From Candidatus Bathyarchaeota archaeon CG07_land_8_20_14_0_80_47_9 (GTDB lineage Archaea; Thermoproteota; Bathyarchaeia; Bathyarchaeales; Bathycorpusculaceae), in the NCBI GenBank assembly GCA_002779555.1, contig PEWI01000086.1:1-6851 (forward strand): 6,851 nucleotides of DNA. Direction: 5' to 3'. Below the pieces are notes generated by a model. It saw only the letters and a list, made by a program, of their open reading frames with translations. It was not told the origin of the DNA and searched no databases. Made by a program: the position numbers and the translations under genes. Shown here one piece after another: positions 1 to 5,919 of this stretch. The stretch's first letter is position 1; every line of letters starts with the position of its first letter.

Positions 1-2
1 TG

Positions 3-167
3 ACGAAGATAGGTTCCGCCAACACCGCACTTGCCTCCCTATACGGGGGACAGACCAAGACGGATGCCGAAGCAACTATCTGCAGAGGCTCAAACCGCTC
101 ATTCAGTATGGCGGTCGAGGAATCTGCGGAAACAATCTTCAAGCAGTTTCACCTTGCCATCTTATAA
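3..167 (+). CDS. C-terminal end of an unrecognised protein (5' end outside the window)
   Basis: The third + strand frame is open from the window edge to a TAA at 165-167 and gives 54 residues, beginning TKIGSANTALASLYGG and ending FKQFHLAIL. The composition looks protein-like: a glycine/serine/alanine-rich stretch, a central DAEATICRG segment, then an amphipathic helix (about residues 36-50) rich in Ala and Glu. The other two + frames show either an immediate stop or implausible composition. I do not recognise the family and assign no function. It converges on rlmE, with only 29 nt between the two stop codons, so the two transcripts probably overlap at their 3' ends. That it is coding is likely but rests on frame openness and composition only. 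Confidence 0.6.
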   Translation, partial: TKIGSANTALASLYGGQTKTDAEATICRGSNRSFSMAVEESAETIFKQFHLAIL

Positions 168-196
168 ACCACCAATCAGAATTTAGCTTTGCTGTT

Positions 197-814
197 TCAA
201 TCGGGCAACTGTCGGAGATTCAGTCCTAGGAGGAATATTTCAGAGCTCTTGGCTCGGCTTGCTGCAGGCTTTATTATTTTCACTGTCTGAAAGTGCTTCC
301 TCATTTTCTGAATGAAATCGTCCAACAGGTCTCCTTGGAAAGCTTTCACGAAAAAGTTTCCATGAGGTCTGAGCGTTTCGTAAGATATCTCCAGCGCCTG
401 CTGCGCTAGGTCTATTTGGCGGGCATGGTCAACTTCCCATATTCCGGAAATGTTCGGGGAAGCATCTGAAATCACTACGTCCGCCTTTCTCGGAAGCAAT
501 TCCAAAATCTGCTCTAGGGTTTCCCGTTCAGTCATGTCGCCCACTATCGTTCTAACATAACTTTGAGGAAATGGCTCAATAGGCTTCAAGTCAACTCCTA
601 AAATGAAGCCTTTGTTTCCGATAATTCTCTTGGCAACCTGAATCCATCCGCCTGGCGCGGCACCCAAGTCAATGACGACGTCGCCGTACTTTATGAAGTC
701 ATACTTTTTCACGGCTTGAATCAGCTTGTAGGATGCTCTGGAGCGGTATTTTTCTTCTCTTGCTTTTTTGTAATAATAGTCTCTTTTTCTGTCCTGTATC
801 CATGCCTTGGGCAA
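197..814 (-). CDS. rlmE: 23S rRNA (uridine-2'-O-)-methyltransferase RlmE/FtsJ
   Basis: This is a 205-aa SAM-dependent Rossmann-fold 2'-O-methyltransferase of the RrmJ/FtsJ family, which methylates the A-loop uridine of large-subunit rRNA (U2552 in E. coli). The N-terminal RSRASYKL segment carries catalytic K30. The SAM-binding loop is DLGAAPGGW (49-57), followed by D76 and D93 (VGDMT). The catalytic tetrad is completed by D117 (ISDASPN), K157 (FVKAFQG) and E192 (SSEIFLLG). The spacing 87/40/35 is nearly that of E. coli RrmJ (K38, D124, K164, E199). The protein ends at the catalytic domain, so there is no C-terminal TRAM extension as in some archaeal homologues. The start is TTG at 814; no in-frame ATG fits, and a GGGAGA motif lies 9 nt upstream. 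It follows the TFE-beta-like gene by 2 nt, so the two are probably co-transcribed and perhaps translationally coupled. Confidence 0.95.
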   Translation of the reverse strand: MPKAWIQDRKRDYYYKKAREEKYRSRASYKLIQAVKKYDFIKYGDVVIDLGAAPGGWIQVAKRIIGNKGFILGVDLKPIEPFPQSYVRTIVGDMTERETLEQILELLPRKADVVISDASPNISGIWEVDHARQIDLAQQALEISYETLRPHGNFFVKAFQGDLLDDFIQKMRKHFQTVKIIKPAASRAKSSEIFLLGLNLRQLPD

Positions 815-816
815 GA

Positions 817-1194
817 CTAGCTGTCTCCCACGGCGCCAGATTCGCCCTTGGCTATCAGTAGAATCCAGTCTGTGAGTCTTTCACAGTTCTTCGGCGAAAT
901 AGTGCTCGATGGATCGCATCTGGGATTGTCTTGGCACATCAAGCATGGACAGTCTGATATCGATTCAATTGAGGCTGGGAGTCTTTTCGGATAGAGCCTG
1001 TAGGTCCATCTGCCGTCGCAGAGTTCCTTGGCTCGGCGAATCAGCCCTTTATTCTCAAGCTTTATGGAGATTCTCGATCCTTCTCGGCTGCTTGCCCCCA
1101 AGTTGCGCCACAGTTCCGATTGCAGCACGCCCTCGAAGCCGGTGTTCATCACGAATTGGAGGGCCTTCTGTTCTAGGTCGTTGCGTTTCGGCAT
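817..1194 (-). CDS. Winged-helix protein with a C-terminal four-Cys cluster, TFE-beta/RPC34(RPC39)-like
   Basis: The protein has about 125 residues from ATG 1194, or 130 from TTG 1209. Numbered from the TTG, residues 11-75 form a winged helix: LEQKALQFV, recognition region SREGSRISIKLENKGLIRR, and wing DGRWTYRLY. Cysteines C89, C92, C98 and C109 follow, with spacing C-x2-C-x5-C-x10-C and the surrounding text ISPKNCERLTDW. From memory, human RPC39 has the same spacing and an ISPSNC...EWL context, where the cysteines bind a 4Fe-4S cluster; archaeal TFE-beta shares that domain. In the family this subunit pairs with TFE-alpha and helps open promoter DNA. A TATA-like box at 1221-1229 predicts a transcript start near 1199, which would exclude the TTG and favour ATG 1194. 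It could instead be a stand-alone Fe-S winged-helix regulator. The fold is sure; the TFE-beta role is inferred. Confidence 0.7.
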   Translation of the reverse strand: MPKRNDLEQKALQFVMNTGFEGVLQSELWRNLGASSREGSRISIKLENKGLIRRAKELCDGRWTYRLYPKRLPASIESISDCPCLMCQDNPRCDPSSTISPKNCERLTDWILLIAKGESGAVGDS

Positions 1195-1220
1195 CTTCAC
1201 CAGTTCCAAGTCTCTATGTT

Positions 1221-1229
1221 AATATATAT
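1221..1229 (-). promoter_or_regulatory. Probable TATA box for the TFE-beta-like/rlmE operon
   Basis: On the minus strand the sequence CATATATATTAACATAG lies upstream of the operon. Archaeal TATA boxes are centred about 26 nt before the start site, so transcription would begin near 1199, about 5 nt before ATG 1194 and downstream of TTG 1209. This argues for a nearly leaderless mRNA starting at the ATG. No convincing purine-rich BRE is seen next to it. Confidence 0.5.
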
Positions 1230-1279
1230 GCGGTTTTGAATAAAAAGATGTATGCCGGTATTTGAAAATAACGCATGTT

Positions 1280-1285
1280 GAAGGA
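1280..1285 (+). promoter_or_regulatory. Ribosome binding site of kae1
   Basis: GAAGGA ends 8 nt before ATG 1294 and supports that start. A weak TATA candidate (TTGAATAAAAAG, about 1236-1247) would place the transcript start near 1268, leaving a short leader that includes this site. The region therefore carries two divergent promoters within about 100 nt. Confidence 0.45.
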
Positions 1286-1293
1286 CGCAGAAA

Positions 1294-2316
1294 ATGAAGG
1301 ATAAAAAAGCAAGTGACTCCTACTGTTTAGGAATTGAGTCAACAGCAGACGACTTCAGCGTCGGAGTGTCAACATTCAAAGGCAGAATATTAGCGAACAT
1401 AAGAAGCCAATACGTGCCCGTTGAAGGCGGTATCCACCCAAGAGAAGCAGCAAGACACCACGCGGAAGTAGCAAGCAACGTACTCGAAGAAGCCTTTTCA
1501 AAATCCAAGATAAAGCCCAAAAACGTTTCGGTTGTCTCTTTCTCTCAAGGTCCCGGGCTGGGTCCTTGCCTTCGAACTGGTGCGACTGTTGCACGCGCTT
1601 TAGCATCTTATCTCAACGTTCCTCTCGTCGGGGTCAACCACTGCATAGCGCATGTTGAGATAGGGAAACTGAAAACGGGCGCAAAGGACCCGGTTACGCT
1701 GTACGTTTCGGGCGGAAACACCATAGTCTCGGCCTTTGATTCTGGACGTTACAGAGTCTTTGGCGAAACACTGGACATTGCCCTTGGAAACTGTTTAGAC
1801 GTTTTCGCAAGAGAGGCTGGGTTACATCAAACGGAGGGTAAGCCTTTTGGGGCTGTTGTTGAAGACCTTGCCGCAAAAGGAAAAAATCTCATTCCATTGC
1901 CATACTCGGTTAAGGGAATGGACATTTCTCTGAGCGGATTGTTGACAGCTTTGACCAATCTGCTCAAGAGAAGGGAGTACAAGCTTGAAGACTTGTGCTA
2001 TAGCCTTCAGGAAACAGCCTTTTCGATGGTCACAGAGGTGACTGAAAGAGCTTTGGCGCACACTGAGAAGAAAGAGGTTCTGCTGACGGGTGGAGTAGCA
2101 GCTAACAAGAGACTGCAGTTGATGATCAAGGCGATTGCCGAGGAGCACGATGCAAGATTTTGTGCAATTCCAAGCGAGTTCGTCGTTGACAACGGTGCAA
2201 TGGTTGCTTGGACGGGAGTGCTGGCTTATACTCACGGCGTGGTCACACCGATTGACAAAAGCTTTGTGAAGTTGAGATGGCGGCTTGAAGAGGTTGAAAT
2301 TCCGTGGGTAGAATGA
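1294..2316 (+). CDS. kae1: KEOPS complex subunit Kae1 (tRNA N6-threonylcarbamoyladenosine synthase catalytic subunit)
   Basis: This 340-aa protein of the Kae1/TsaD/Qri7 ASKHA family is the subunit that transfers the threonylcarbamoyl group from TC-AMP to A37 of ANN-decoding tRNAs. Visible motifs are LGIESTADD (12-20), archaeal HPREAARHHAEV (48-59), SQGPGLGPCLRTG (84-96), the metal-binding histidines H116 and H120 in NHCIAHVE, VSGGNT (138-143), KGMDISLSGLLTA (207-219), GGVAANKRL (266-274) and metal ligand D299 in DNGAMVAWTG. Length is normal for a single-domain archaeal Kae1, with no fused Bud32. Two deviations stand out: the usual PGGP loop after GL is replaced by HQTEGKPFG (178-186), and the usual G before DNG is V298. 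It heads a + strand operon; its stop overlaps the bud32 start region. Confidence 0.96.
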   Translation: MKDKKASDSYCLGIESTADDFSVGVSTFKGRILANIRSQYVPVEGGIHPREAARHHAEVASNVLEEAFSKSKIKPKNVSVVSFSQGPGLGPCLRTGATVARALASYLNVPLVGVNHCIAHVEIGKLKTGAKDPVTLYVSGGNTIVSAFDSGRYRVFGETLDIALGNCLDVFAREAGLHQTEGKPFGAVVEDLAAKGKNLIPLPYSVKGMDISLSGLLTALTNLLKRREYKLEDLCYSLQETAFSMVTEVTERALAHTEKKEVLLTGGVAANKRLQLMIKAIAEEHDARFCAIPSEFVVDNGAMVAWTGVLAYTHGVVTPIDKSFVKLRWRLEEVEIPWVE

Positions 2317-2966
2317 ACCGCCCATTGCTGATAAAGAAAGGTGCAGAAGCAAGCCTCTACCTTGCAGACTGGCACGGCAGAAAGGTAGTGATGAAGTGCC
2401 GTTTGCCCAAGAAGTATCGTCCATCAAGTTTGGATGAGCATATCCGAACTTACCGGACAATTCATGAGCCACAGTTGATGCATGAAGCCAAAAGGGCTGG
2501 GGTTCCAACGCCGACAATCTTTCTAGTCGACGTGAAAAATACGATCATCGTCATGGAGTTTATCGAAGGGAAACAGGTAAAACGGCTTTTGGCGGAGGTT
2601 TCGGCAAGCAGGAGACAGTTGCTGTGCTTGAAGATTGGCGAACTCATCGGCAAGCTTCATCGATGCGGAATAATTCACGGTGACTTGACCACTTCAAACA
2701 TGATTCTAAGCCCTGATGGGAAAGTCTTCTTTGTGGACTTTGGGCTCGGCGAGAAAACAAGGGAGTTGGAGGCCAGAGGAGTAGATTTGCACCTCATGAA
2801 AAGGGCCTTGCAGAGCGCGCATTTCCGTTTTGCGGGAGAGTGTTTTGACGCTGTGAGCAAAGGCTATTTCAGGGTCTTAGGATGTGAAGTTGGAAAAAGT
2901 GTTTTAGACAAGGTGAGAGAGATAGAGAAAAGAGGACGTTACGTTTCCGAGAGAAGAGAGGAATGA
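2304..2966 (+). CDS. bud32: KEOPS complex kinase/ATPase Bud32
   Basis: This is a 220-aa small atypical protein kinase of the Bud32/PRPK (piD261) family. In KEOPS it binds Kae1 and acts mainly as an ATPase supporting t6A synthesis. Visible motifs are the nucleotide loop KKGAEA (11-16), the ATP-binding lysine K31 in VVMKCRLPK, E61 of helix C, the catalytic loop HGDLTTSN (125-132) with D127, and DFG D145 in FVDFGLGE. The C-terminal RGRYVSERR (210-218) is the basic tail typical of archaeal Bud32. Start choice is open. GTG 2304 has GAGGT 9 nt upstream, whereas ATG 2313 forms a classic ATGA overlap with the kae1 stop and also gives a normal N-terminus (MNRPLLIKKGAEA). Either way the two genes overlap, which fits production of two subunits that act together. 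Many archaea fuse them; here they are separate. Confidence 0.95.
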   Translation: MGRMNRPLLIKKGAEASLYLADWHGRKVVMKCRLPKKYRPSSLDEHIRTYRTIHEPQLMHEAKRAGVPTPTIFLVDVKNTIIVMEFIEGKQVKRLLAEVSASRRQLLCLKIGELIGKLHRCGIIHGDLTTSNMILSPDGKVFFVDFGLGEKTRELEARGVDLHLMKRALQSAHFRFAGECFDAVSKGYFRVLGCEVGKSVLDKVREIEKRGRYVSERREE

Positions 2967-2969
2967 TTG

Positions 2970-3371
2970 ATGATTAAGAGCGTTTGGTGCGTAACCTTCT
3001 ACGTTTCCGATCTAAAGAAAGCCTCGCAATTCTATGAAAAGACTCTGGGCTTGGAGAAAAAGTACGAGTTTTCAAGCTACGTTGGCTTCCAATGCGGCAA
3101 CCTAGAAATAGGACTAATTTCCCAAGCCGAAAAACGGAAAGTGCCAAGTCGAAAGTCGCCTTCAGTAGAGTTTCTAGTCGATGATGTTGACAAGACATAC
3201 AAAGAGTTGAAAGCCAAGGGTGCCAGGTTCATCAAGGAACTGCACGACGAAACTTGGGGTGGAAGAGAAGCTGCGTTCACAGACGCAGATGGCAACGTTT
3301 TGGAAATTGTTCAGATAGACTGGGAAAAGTATTTTGATATTTCAGCAAAAGGTGCAAAGAAAAGCCGTTGA
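2970..3371 (+). CDS. VOC-superfamily (glyoxalase/bleomycin-resistance fold) protein
   Basis: This 133-aa single VOC domain is made of two beta-alpha-beta-beta-beta modules. The first starts at about residue 3 (SVWCVTFYVSDLKKASQFYEKTLGL), and the second at about 66 (VEFLVDDVDKTYKELKAKG), ending in AAFTDADGNVLEIVQ. In metal-dependent members the first strand begins with His or Gln. Here that position is C7, the second module also lacks the His at its start, and only E112 of the usual ligands remains. It is therefore unlikely to be a canonical glyoxalase I, and the substrate is unknown. The ATG at 2970 is preceded by GAGAGGA about 9 nt upstream; TTG 2967 directly before it is an alternative. It starts 3 nt after the bud32 stop and overlaps the rdgB start region, so it is part of the operon. 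Confidence 0.85.
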   Translation: MIKSVWCVTFYVSDLKKASQFYEKTLGLEKKYEFSSYVGFQCGNLEIGLISQAEKRKVPSRKSPSVEFLVDDVDKTYKELKAKGARFIKELHDETWGGREAAFTDADGNVLEIVQIDWEKYFDISAKGAKKSR

Positions 3372-3376
3372 GCAGC

Positions 3377-3967
3377 ATGAATCTCCAACTTGAAGGCAGA
3401 GTAGTATTCTTCGCGACAAACAACATTAACAAGTTTAACGAGGCTCGGAAAGTGTTGGGAGAGTACGGAATAGCAGCAGGCATGCTCAGAGTAAAAAATC
3501 TGGAAGTCCAAAGCGACAGTCTAGAGGAAATTGCCCGGGCAAGCGTCGCAGATGCTTTTGAAAGGTGTCACCTGCCGATCATTGTTGAAGACGCCGGGCT
3601 GTTCATAGAGGCTTTAAGCGGGTTTCCTGGCCCGTACGCAGCTTATGTTTACAAGACAATTGGGAACGACGGATTATTGAAACTGATGAGAGACATCGAA
3701 AACAGGAAAGCAAGGTTCCAGTCAGTGATAACCTATCTTTCGGCAAAGACCGAATCACCCATATGCTTTGGCGGCGAGGTCGCAGGAGAGATCGTGGAGG
3801 AAGAGAGGAGAAAGGGCCGTGAATCTGGCTTTGGTTTCGATCCTATCTTCAAGCCAGTCAACAGTGCCAGAACCTTCGCGGAAATGGACACGGCTGAGAA
3901 AAACAAGTGTTCTCATCGGGCGAGGGCTTTGCGCAAGTTTGCAGAATGGTACGGAAAGCTTCCATGA
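3377..3967 (+). CDS. rdgB: XTP/dITP pyrophosphatase (RdgB/HAM1 family)
   Basis: This house-cleaning nucleotidase hydrolyses deaminated purine nucleotides (XTP, ITP, dITP) to the monophosphates and so keeps them out of DNA and RNA. The protein has 196 residues from ATG 3377, or 199 from TTG 3368, the normal family size. Numbered from the TTG, it shows FFATNNINKFNEA (14-26) with the phosphate-binding Asn and K22, the metal/catalytic EDAGLFIEALSGFPGPY (74-90), ESGFGFDPIF (152-161), TFAEM..EKN (169-179) and SHRARAL (182-188), all hallmarks of the family. TTG 3368 would overlap the VOC stop (TTGA); ATG 3377 lies 5 nt after it. Neither has a strong ribosome site, so coupling to the upstream gene is likely. 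It is the last gene of the kae1 operon; no clear terminator follows, only a pyrimidine-rich stretch at about 4015-4035. Confidence 0.96.
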   Translation: MNLQLEGRVVFFATNNINKFNEARKVLGEYGIAAGMLRVKNLEVQSDSLEEIARASVADAFERCHLPIIVEDAGLFIEALSGFPGPYAAYVYKTIGNDGLLKLMRDIENRKARFQSVITYLSAKTESPICFGGEVAGEIVEEERRKGRESGFGFDPIFKPVNSARTFAEMDTAEKNKCSHRARALRKFAEWYGKLP

Positions 3968-4067
3968 TGAAGACCAAGACCATTCTTGCCTTGAATCAAT
4001 AATCTTAGCGCGCGTTTCAATTTGTTACATTTCTCACAGTTTCCAAGATAGGTAGGATTAGATCAAA

Positions 4068-4430
4068 ATGTCAGAAGCCAGCGATGTGATACCATTCCCC
4101 GAGCGGGAAGAAATGGAGCTAAAGAGGCCCCCAAAAAGTTATTATTGGTCTCAATTTCATGCTGAGTTGGTGAAGAGGCCAATGCCCCATGAAAAGCGGC
4201 ATCTCAAGGTTTATTCTGCCGGAGCAGTTGCTCCACCTCTCCGTGATGCCATAGCTATTTTTGAAAAAGCGTCCAAGGTAGAATGCGACTTGAGGATAGG
4301 CAAACCAGAAGACCTTTTGAAAGAAATAGCGAAATTCAAAAAGGGCAATGTCTTCTCTTCCGGAGCCGAATACATTCTCGATGACGCAGAAGATCAAGGG
4401 CTGATAGCTTCTACCAACACATCTGAATGA
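4068..4430 (+). CDS. Short ModA-like substrate-binding half domain without signal peptide
   Basis: The product has 120 residues. Residues 46-114 (LKVYSAGAVAPPLRDAIAIF ... GNVFSSGAEYILDDAEDQ) resemble the first lobe of periplasmic molybdate/tungstate-binding proteins (ModA/WtpA), which typically read L.V..AGSL..P...I...FE... and DVF.S....M....E.GLI. The match stops after GLI, so the remaining two thirds of the usual domain are absent. Residues 1-45 are hydrophilic, with no signal peptide or lipobox, so it would be cytoplasmic. The start ATG has GGTAGG 11 nt upstream. Its TGA lies inside the ribosome site of the MFS gene 13 nt downstream, implying co-expression. It may be the remnant of a transporter gene or a domesticated half domain; the open frame and good ribosome site argue mildly for a working gene. 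A binding role is not established. Confidence 0.6.
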   Translation: MSEASDVIPFPEREEMELKRPPKSYYWSQFHAELVKRPMPHEKRHLKVYSAGAVAPPLRDAIAIFEKASKVECDLRIGKPEDLLKEIAKFKKGNVFSSGAEYILDDAEDQGLIASTNTSE

Positions 4431-4443
4431 GGAGAAATGAGGT

Positions 4444-5652
4444 TTGGTTGAAGGTTCGATAATCTCGAAGAGAAACGCCTACGTCGCGATCCTCACCATG
4501 GGCATCGTGAGCATGCTCGGAGACATAGTTTACGAGTCAGGTAGAGGAATTGCCCCAGATTATCTCAGGTTCCTCGGCGCATCAGCGTTTCTGGTAGGTG
4601 CAGTCAGCGGTGCAGGGGAGTTCATAGGCTACTCCTTGAGGCTTGTTAGCGGAAATCTCTCAGACAGAAGTCGAGCCTACTGGCTCTTCATCTTCGTCGG
4701 CTACGGCCTGATACTGGCGATACCCCTCATAGGTTTCACCTTCAGCATCGAAGTGGTGATGGCTCTGCTACTCTTGGAGAGGCTTGGGAAAGCAATCAGA
4801 TCCCCCTCTAGGGACACGGTCATCTCCATAGTTAGCAAAAGCGTCGGCTCTGGAAAAGCATTCGGGCTCCACGAGGCCATCGACCAGATTGGCGCCGTGA
4901 TCGGTCCACTGATCCTTGGCGGCGTGATGTTCTACACCGCGAACAGTTACCCCATCACCTTCAAGATCCTGTTAATCCCTTTCGCCCTAATGCTTGTTGC
5001 AATAGCCTACACTTACAGGAAGATCGGGAAAACTGTAGAGGTCGAAGCTAAGAACATTAAGGAAGAAGGAACCTCTCTAACCCGGGGCTTCTGGATTTAC
5101 TGCATAGCGATTTTCCTGAATACCCTCGGGCTTATCCCCGTTGCCCTTATACTCTACACAGGTTCCTCTATTCTCCAACCGCTGGGTCAGCAATGGATAG
5201 TACCTCTTCTCTACGTCGTTGTACAGGCCGTTGACGCTCCTATGGCTTTGGTCTCCGGTCACCTCTTTGATAAGTTGGGAGTGAAGCTTCTTGTGCTGCC
5301 TTTCATCCTGGCAATATTTCCCGCTTTTTTCGTCTCTTATGGAGGTCTCCTCGGTGTAATCGTTGCATGCATAATATTCGGCTTGGTCTTAGGTATGCAG
5401 GAGTCGATTTACCGTGCTGCAGTATGCGACCTTGTTCCATTGTGTAGGAGGGGCACCGCCTACGGTATTTTCAATACGGCCCTAGGCCTCGGCACGCTCG
5501 CAAGCGGCGTCATCTTTGGCTTCCTCATAGATTATGGTTACTCGGCGGCAGTATTGATGGGATTAGCTATAGTGTTCCAGATGGGCGCAATCATAGCCTT
5601 AAGGAGCGACAAACAGCTTTTTTCAAATAGTGCAAAAAAAGGAATAAACTGA
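4444..5652 (+). CDS. Major facilitator superfamily transporter, substrate unknown
   Basis: This 402-aa integral membrane protein has about 11-12 hydrophobic segments, with the longer hydrophilic loop between the two halves at about 192-214. The first half carries a motif A-like loop SGNLSDRSR (69-77) after TM2 and the segment ERLGKAIRSPSRDTVIS (112-128). That segment is characteristic of a drug-efflux-like MFS subfamily in which GKAIR.P.RD is conserved, followed by GLHEAIDQIGAVIGP (141-155). The second half repeats motif A as SGHLFDKLG (271-279). The substrate cannot be read from the sequence. The start is TTG 4444, with GAGGAG at 4429-4434 spaced 9 nt; the ATG at 4437 is closed by a stop after four codons. 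The gene is rich in C-ending codons (TAC, GTC, ATC, CTC) compared with the kae1 cluster, a weak hint of separate origin. Translation is probably coupled to the ModA-like gene. Confidence 0.88.
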   Translation: MVEGSIISKRNAYVAILTMGIVSMLGDIVYESGRGIAPDYLRFLGASAFLVGAVSGAGEFIGYSLRLVSGNLSDRSRAYWLFIFVGYGLILAIPLIGFTFSIEVVMALLLLERLGKAIRSPSRDTVISIVSKSVGSGKAFGLHEAIDQIGAVIGPLILGGVMFYTANSYPITFKILLIPFALMLVAIAYTYRKIGKTVEVEAKNIKEEGTSLTRGFWIYCIAIFLNTLGLIPVALILYTGSSILQPLGQQWIVPLLYVVVQAVDAPMALVSGHLFDKLGVKLLVLPFILAIFPAFFVSYGGLLGVIVACIIFGLVLGMQESIYRAAVCDLVPLCRRGTAYGIFNTALGLGTLASGVIFGFLIDYGYSAAVLMGLAIVFQMGAIIALRSDKQLFSNSAKKGIN

Positions 5653-5719
5653 TTATAGGCTAGCGATTTCCAAGCTTCCATTCAGTTTAAGCTAACGCCC
5701 GCTCACCATAACGCCTCGT

Positions 5720-5919
5720 CGATCGATCCTAGCTCGCTTATTAGCACCTATCTCTCTCTGTTTTTCAAAAAAGCGATGCAGGCGCTTCTGGTGATATCCG
5801 TTCTGTTGGTCTTGAGAAGCTCAGCTGCTCCATCTAGGCGATCAACCAGCTCCTCTTCGAGCTTAATTTCTACTCGTTTCTTCACTTTGCGCCCACCCCA
5901 GATGTCAAAGGATCGATCG
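5720..5919. repeat. Perfect 11-bp inverted repeat bracketing the RHH gene
   Basis: CGATCGATCCT at 5720-5730 is the exact reverse complement of AGGATCGATCG at 5909-5919. Each arm also contains the self-complementary GATCGATC. The right arm lies 24-34 nt upstream of the RHH start codon on the minus strand, a fitting place for an operator; the left arm is just past its stop. No further pairing extends either end. It could be an autoregulatory site pair or the ends of a very small inserted cassette. Confidence 0.5.
5748..5885 (-). CDS. Small ribbon-helix-helix (CopG/Arc/MetJ-type) DNA-binding protein
   Basis: The 45-aa product begins VKKRVEIKLEEELVDRL, continues through a helix (DGAAELLKTN) and ends RTDITRSACIAFLKNRER. 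This is the full RHH pattern: a short beta strand of alternating residues (RVEIKL, 4-9) that would insert into the DNA major groove as a dimer, helix A (about 11-24), a turn with R28-T29-D30 (the usual N-R-T/S-x-x-I/L turn), and helix B (about 30-42). The GTG start at 5885 has GGGGTG 8 nt upstream, a strong ribosome site. Its start overlaps the stop of a candidate upstream frame by GTGA. RHH proteins are repressors, often antitoxins or plasmid copy-control factors, usually autoregulated through repeats in their own promoter. No toxin gene is visible downstream. The fold call is confident; the target is unknown. Confidence 0.8.
   Translation of the reverse strand: MKKRVEIKLEEELVDRLDGAAELLKTNRTDITRSACIAFLKNRER

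Noticed and set aside
909..1265. 118-aa + strand open frame
   Set aside because: It is antisense to the winged-helix Cys-cluster gene, whose motifs are specific. The translation is Cys/Arg/Ser-rich and unlike a protein family.
1822..2517. 231-aa open frame on the minus strand
   Set aside because: It lies antisense to the well-supported kae1 and bud32 genes, crosses their junction, and has a low-complexity Ser/Leu/Gln-rich translation without any motif. It is a codon-use shadow.
5653..5747. Toxin gene downstream of the RHH protein
   Set aside because: The minus strand here offers only a 14-codon frame from a GTG near 5747, ending at a stop. No PIN, RelE or similar sequence is seen.
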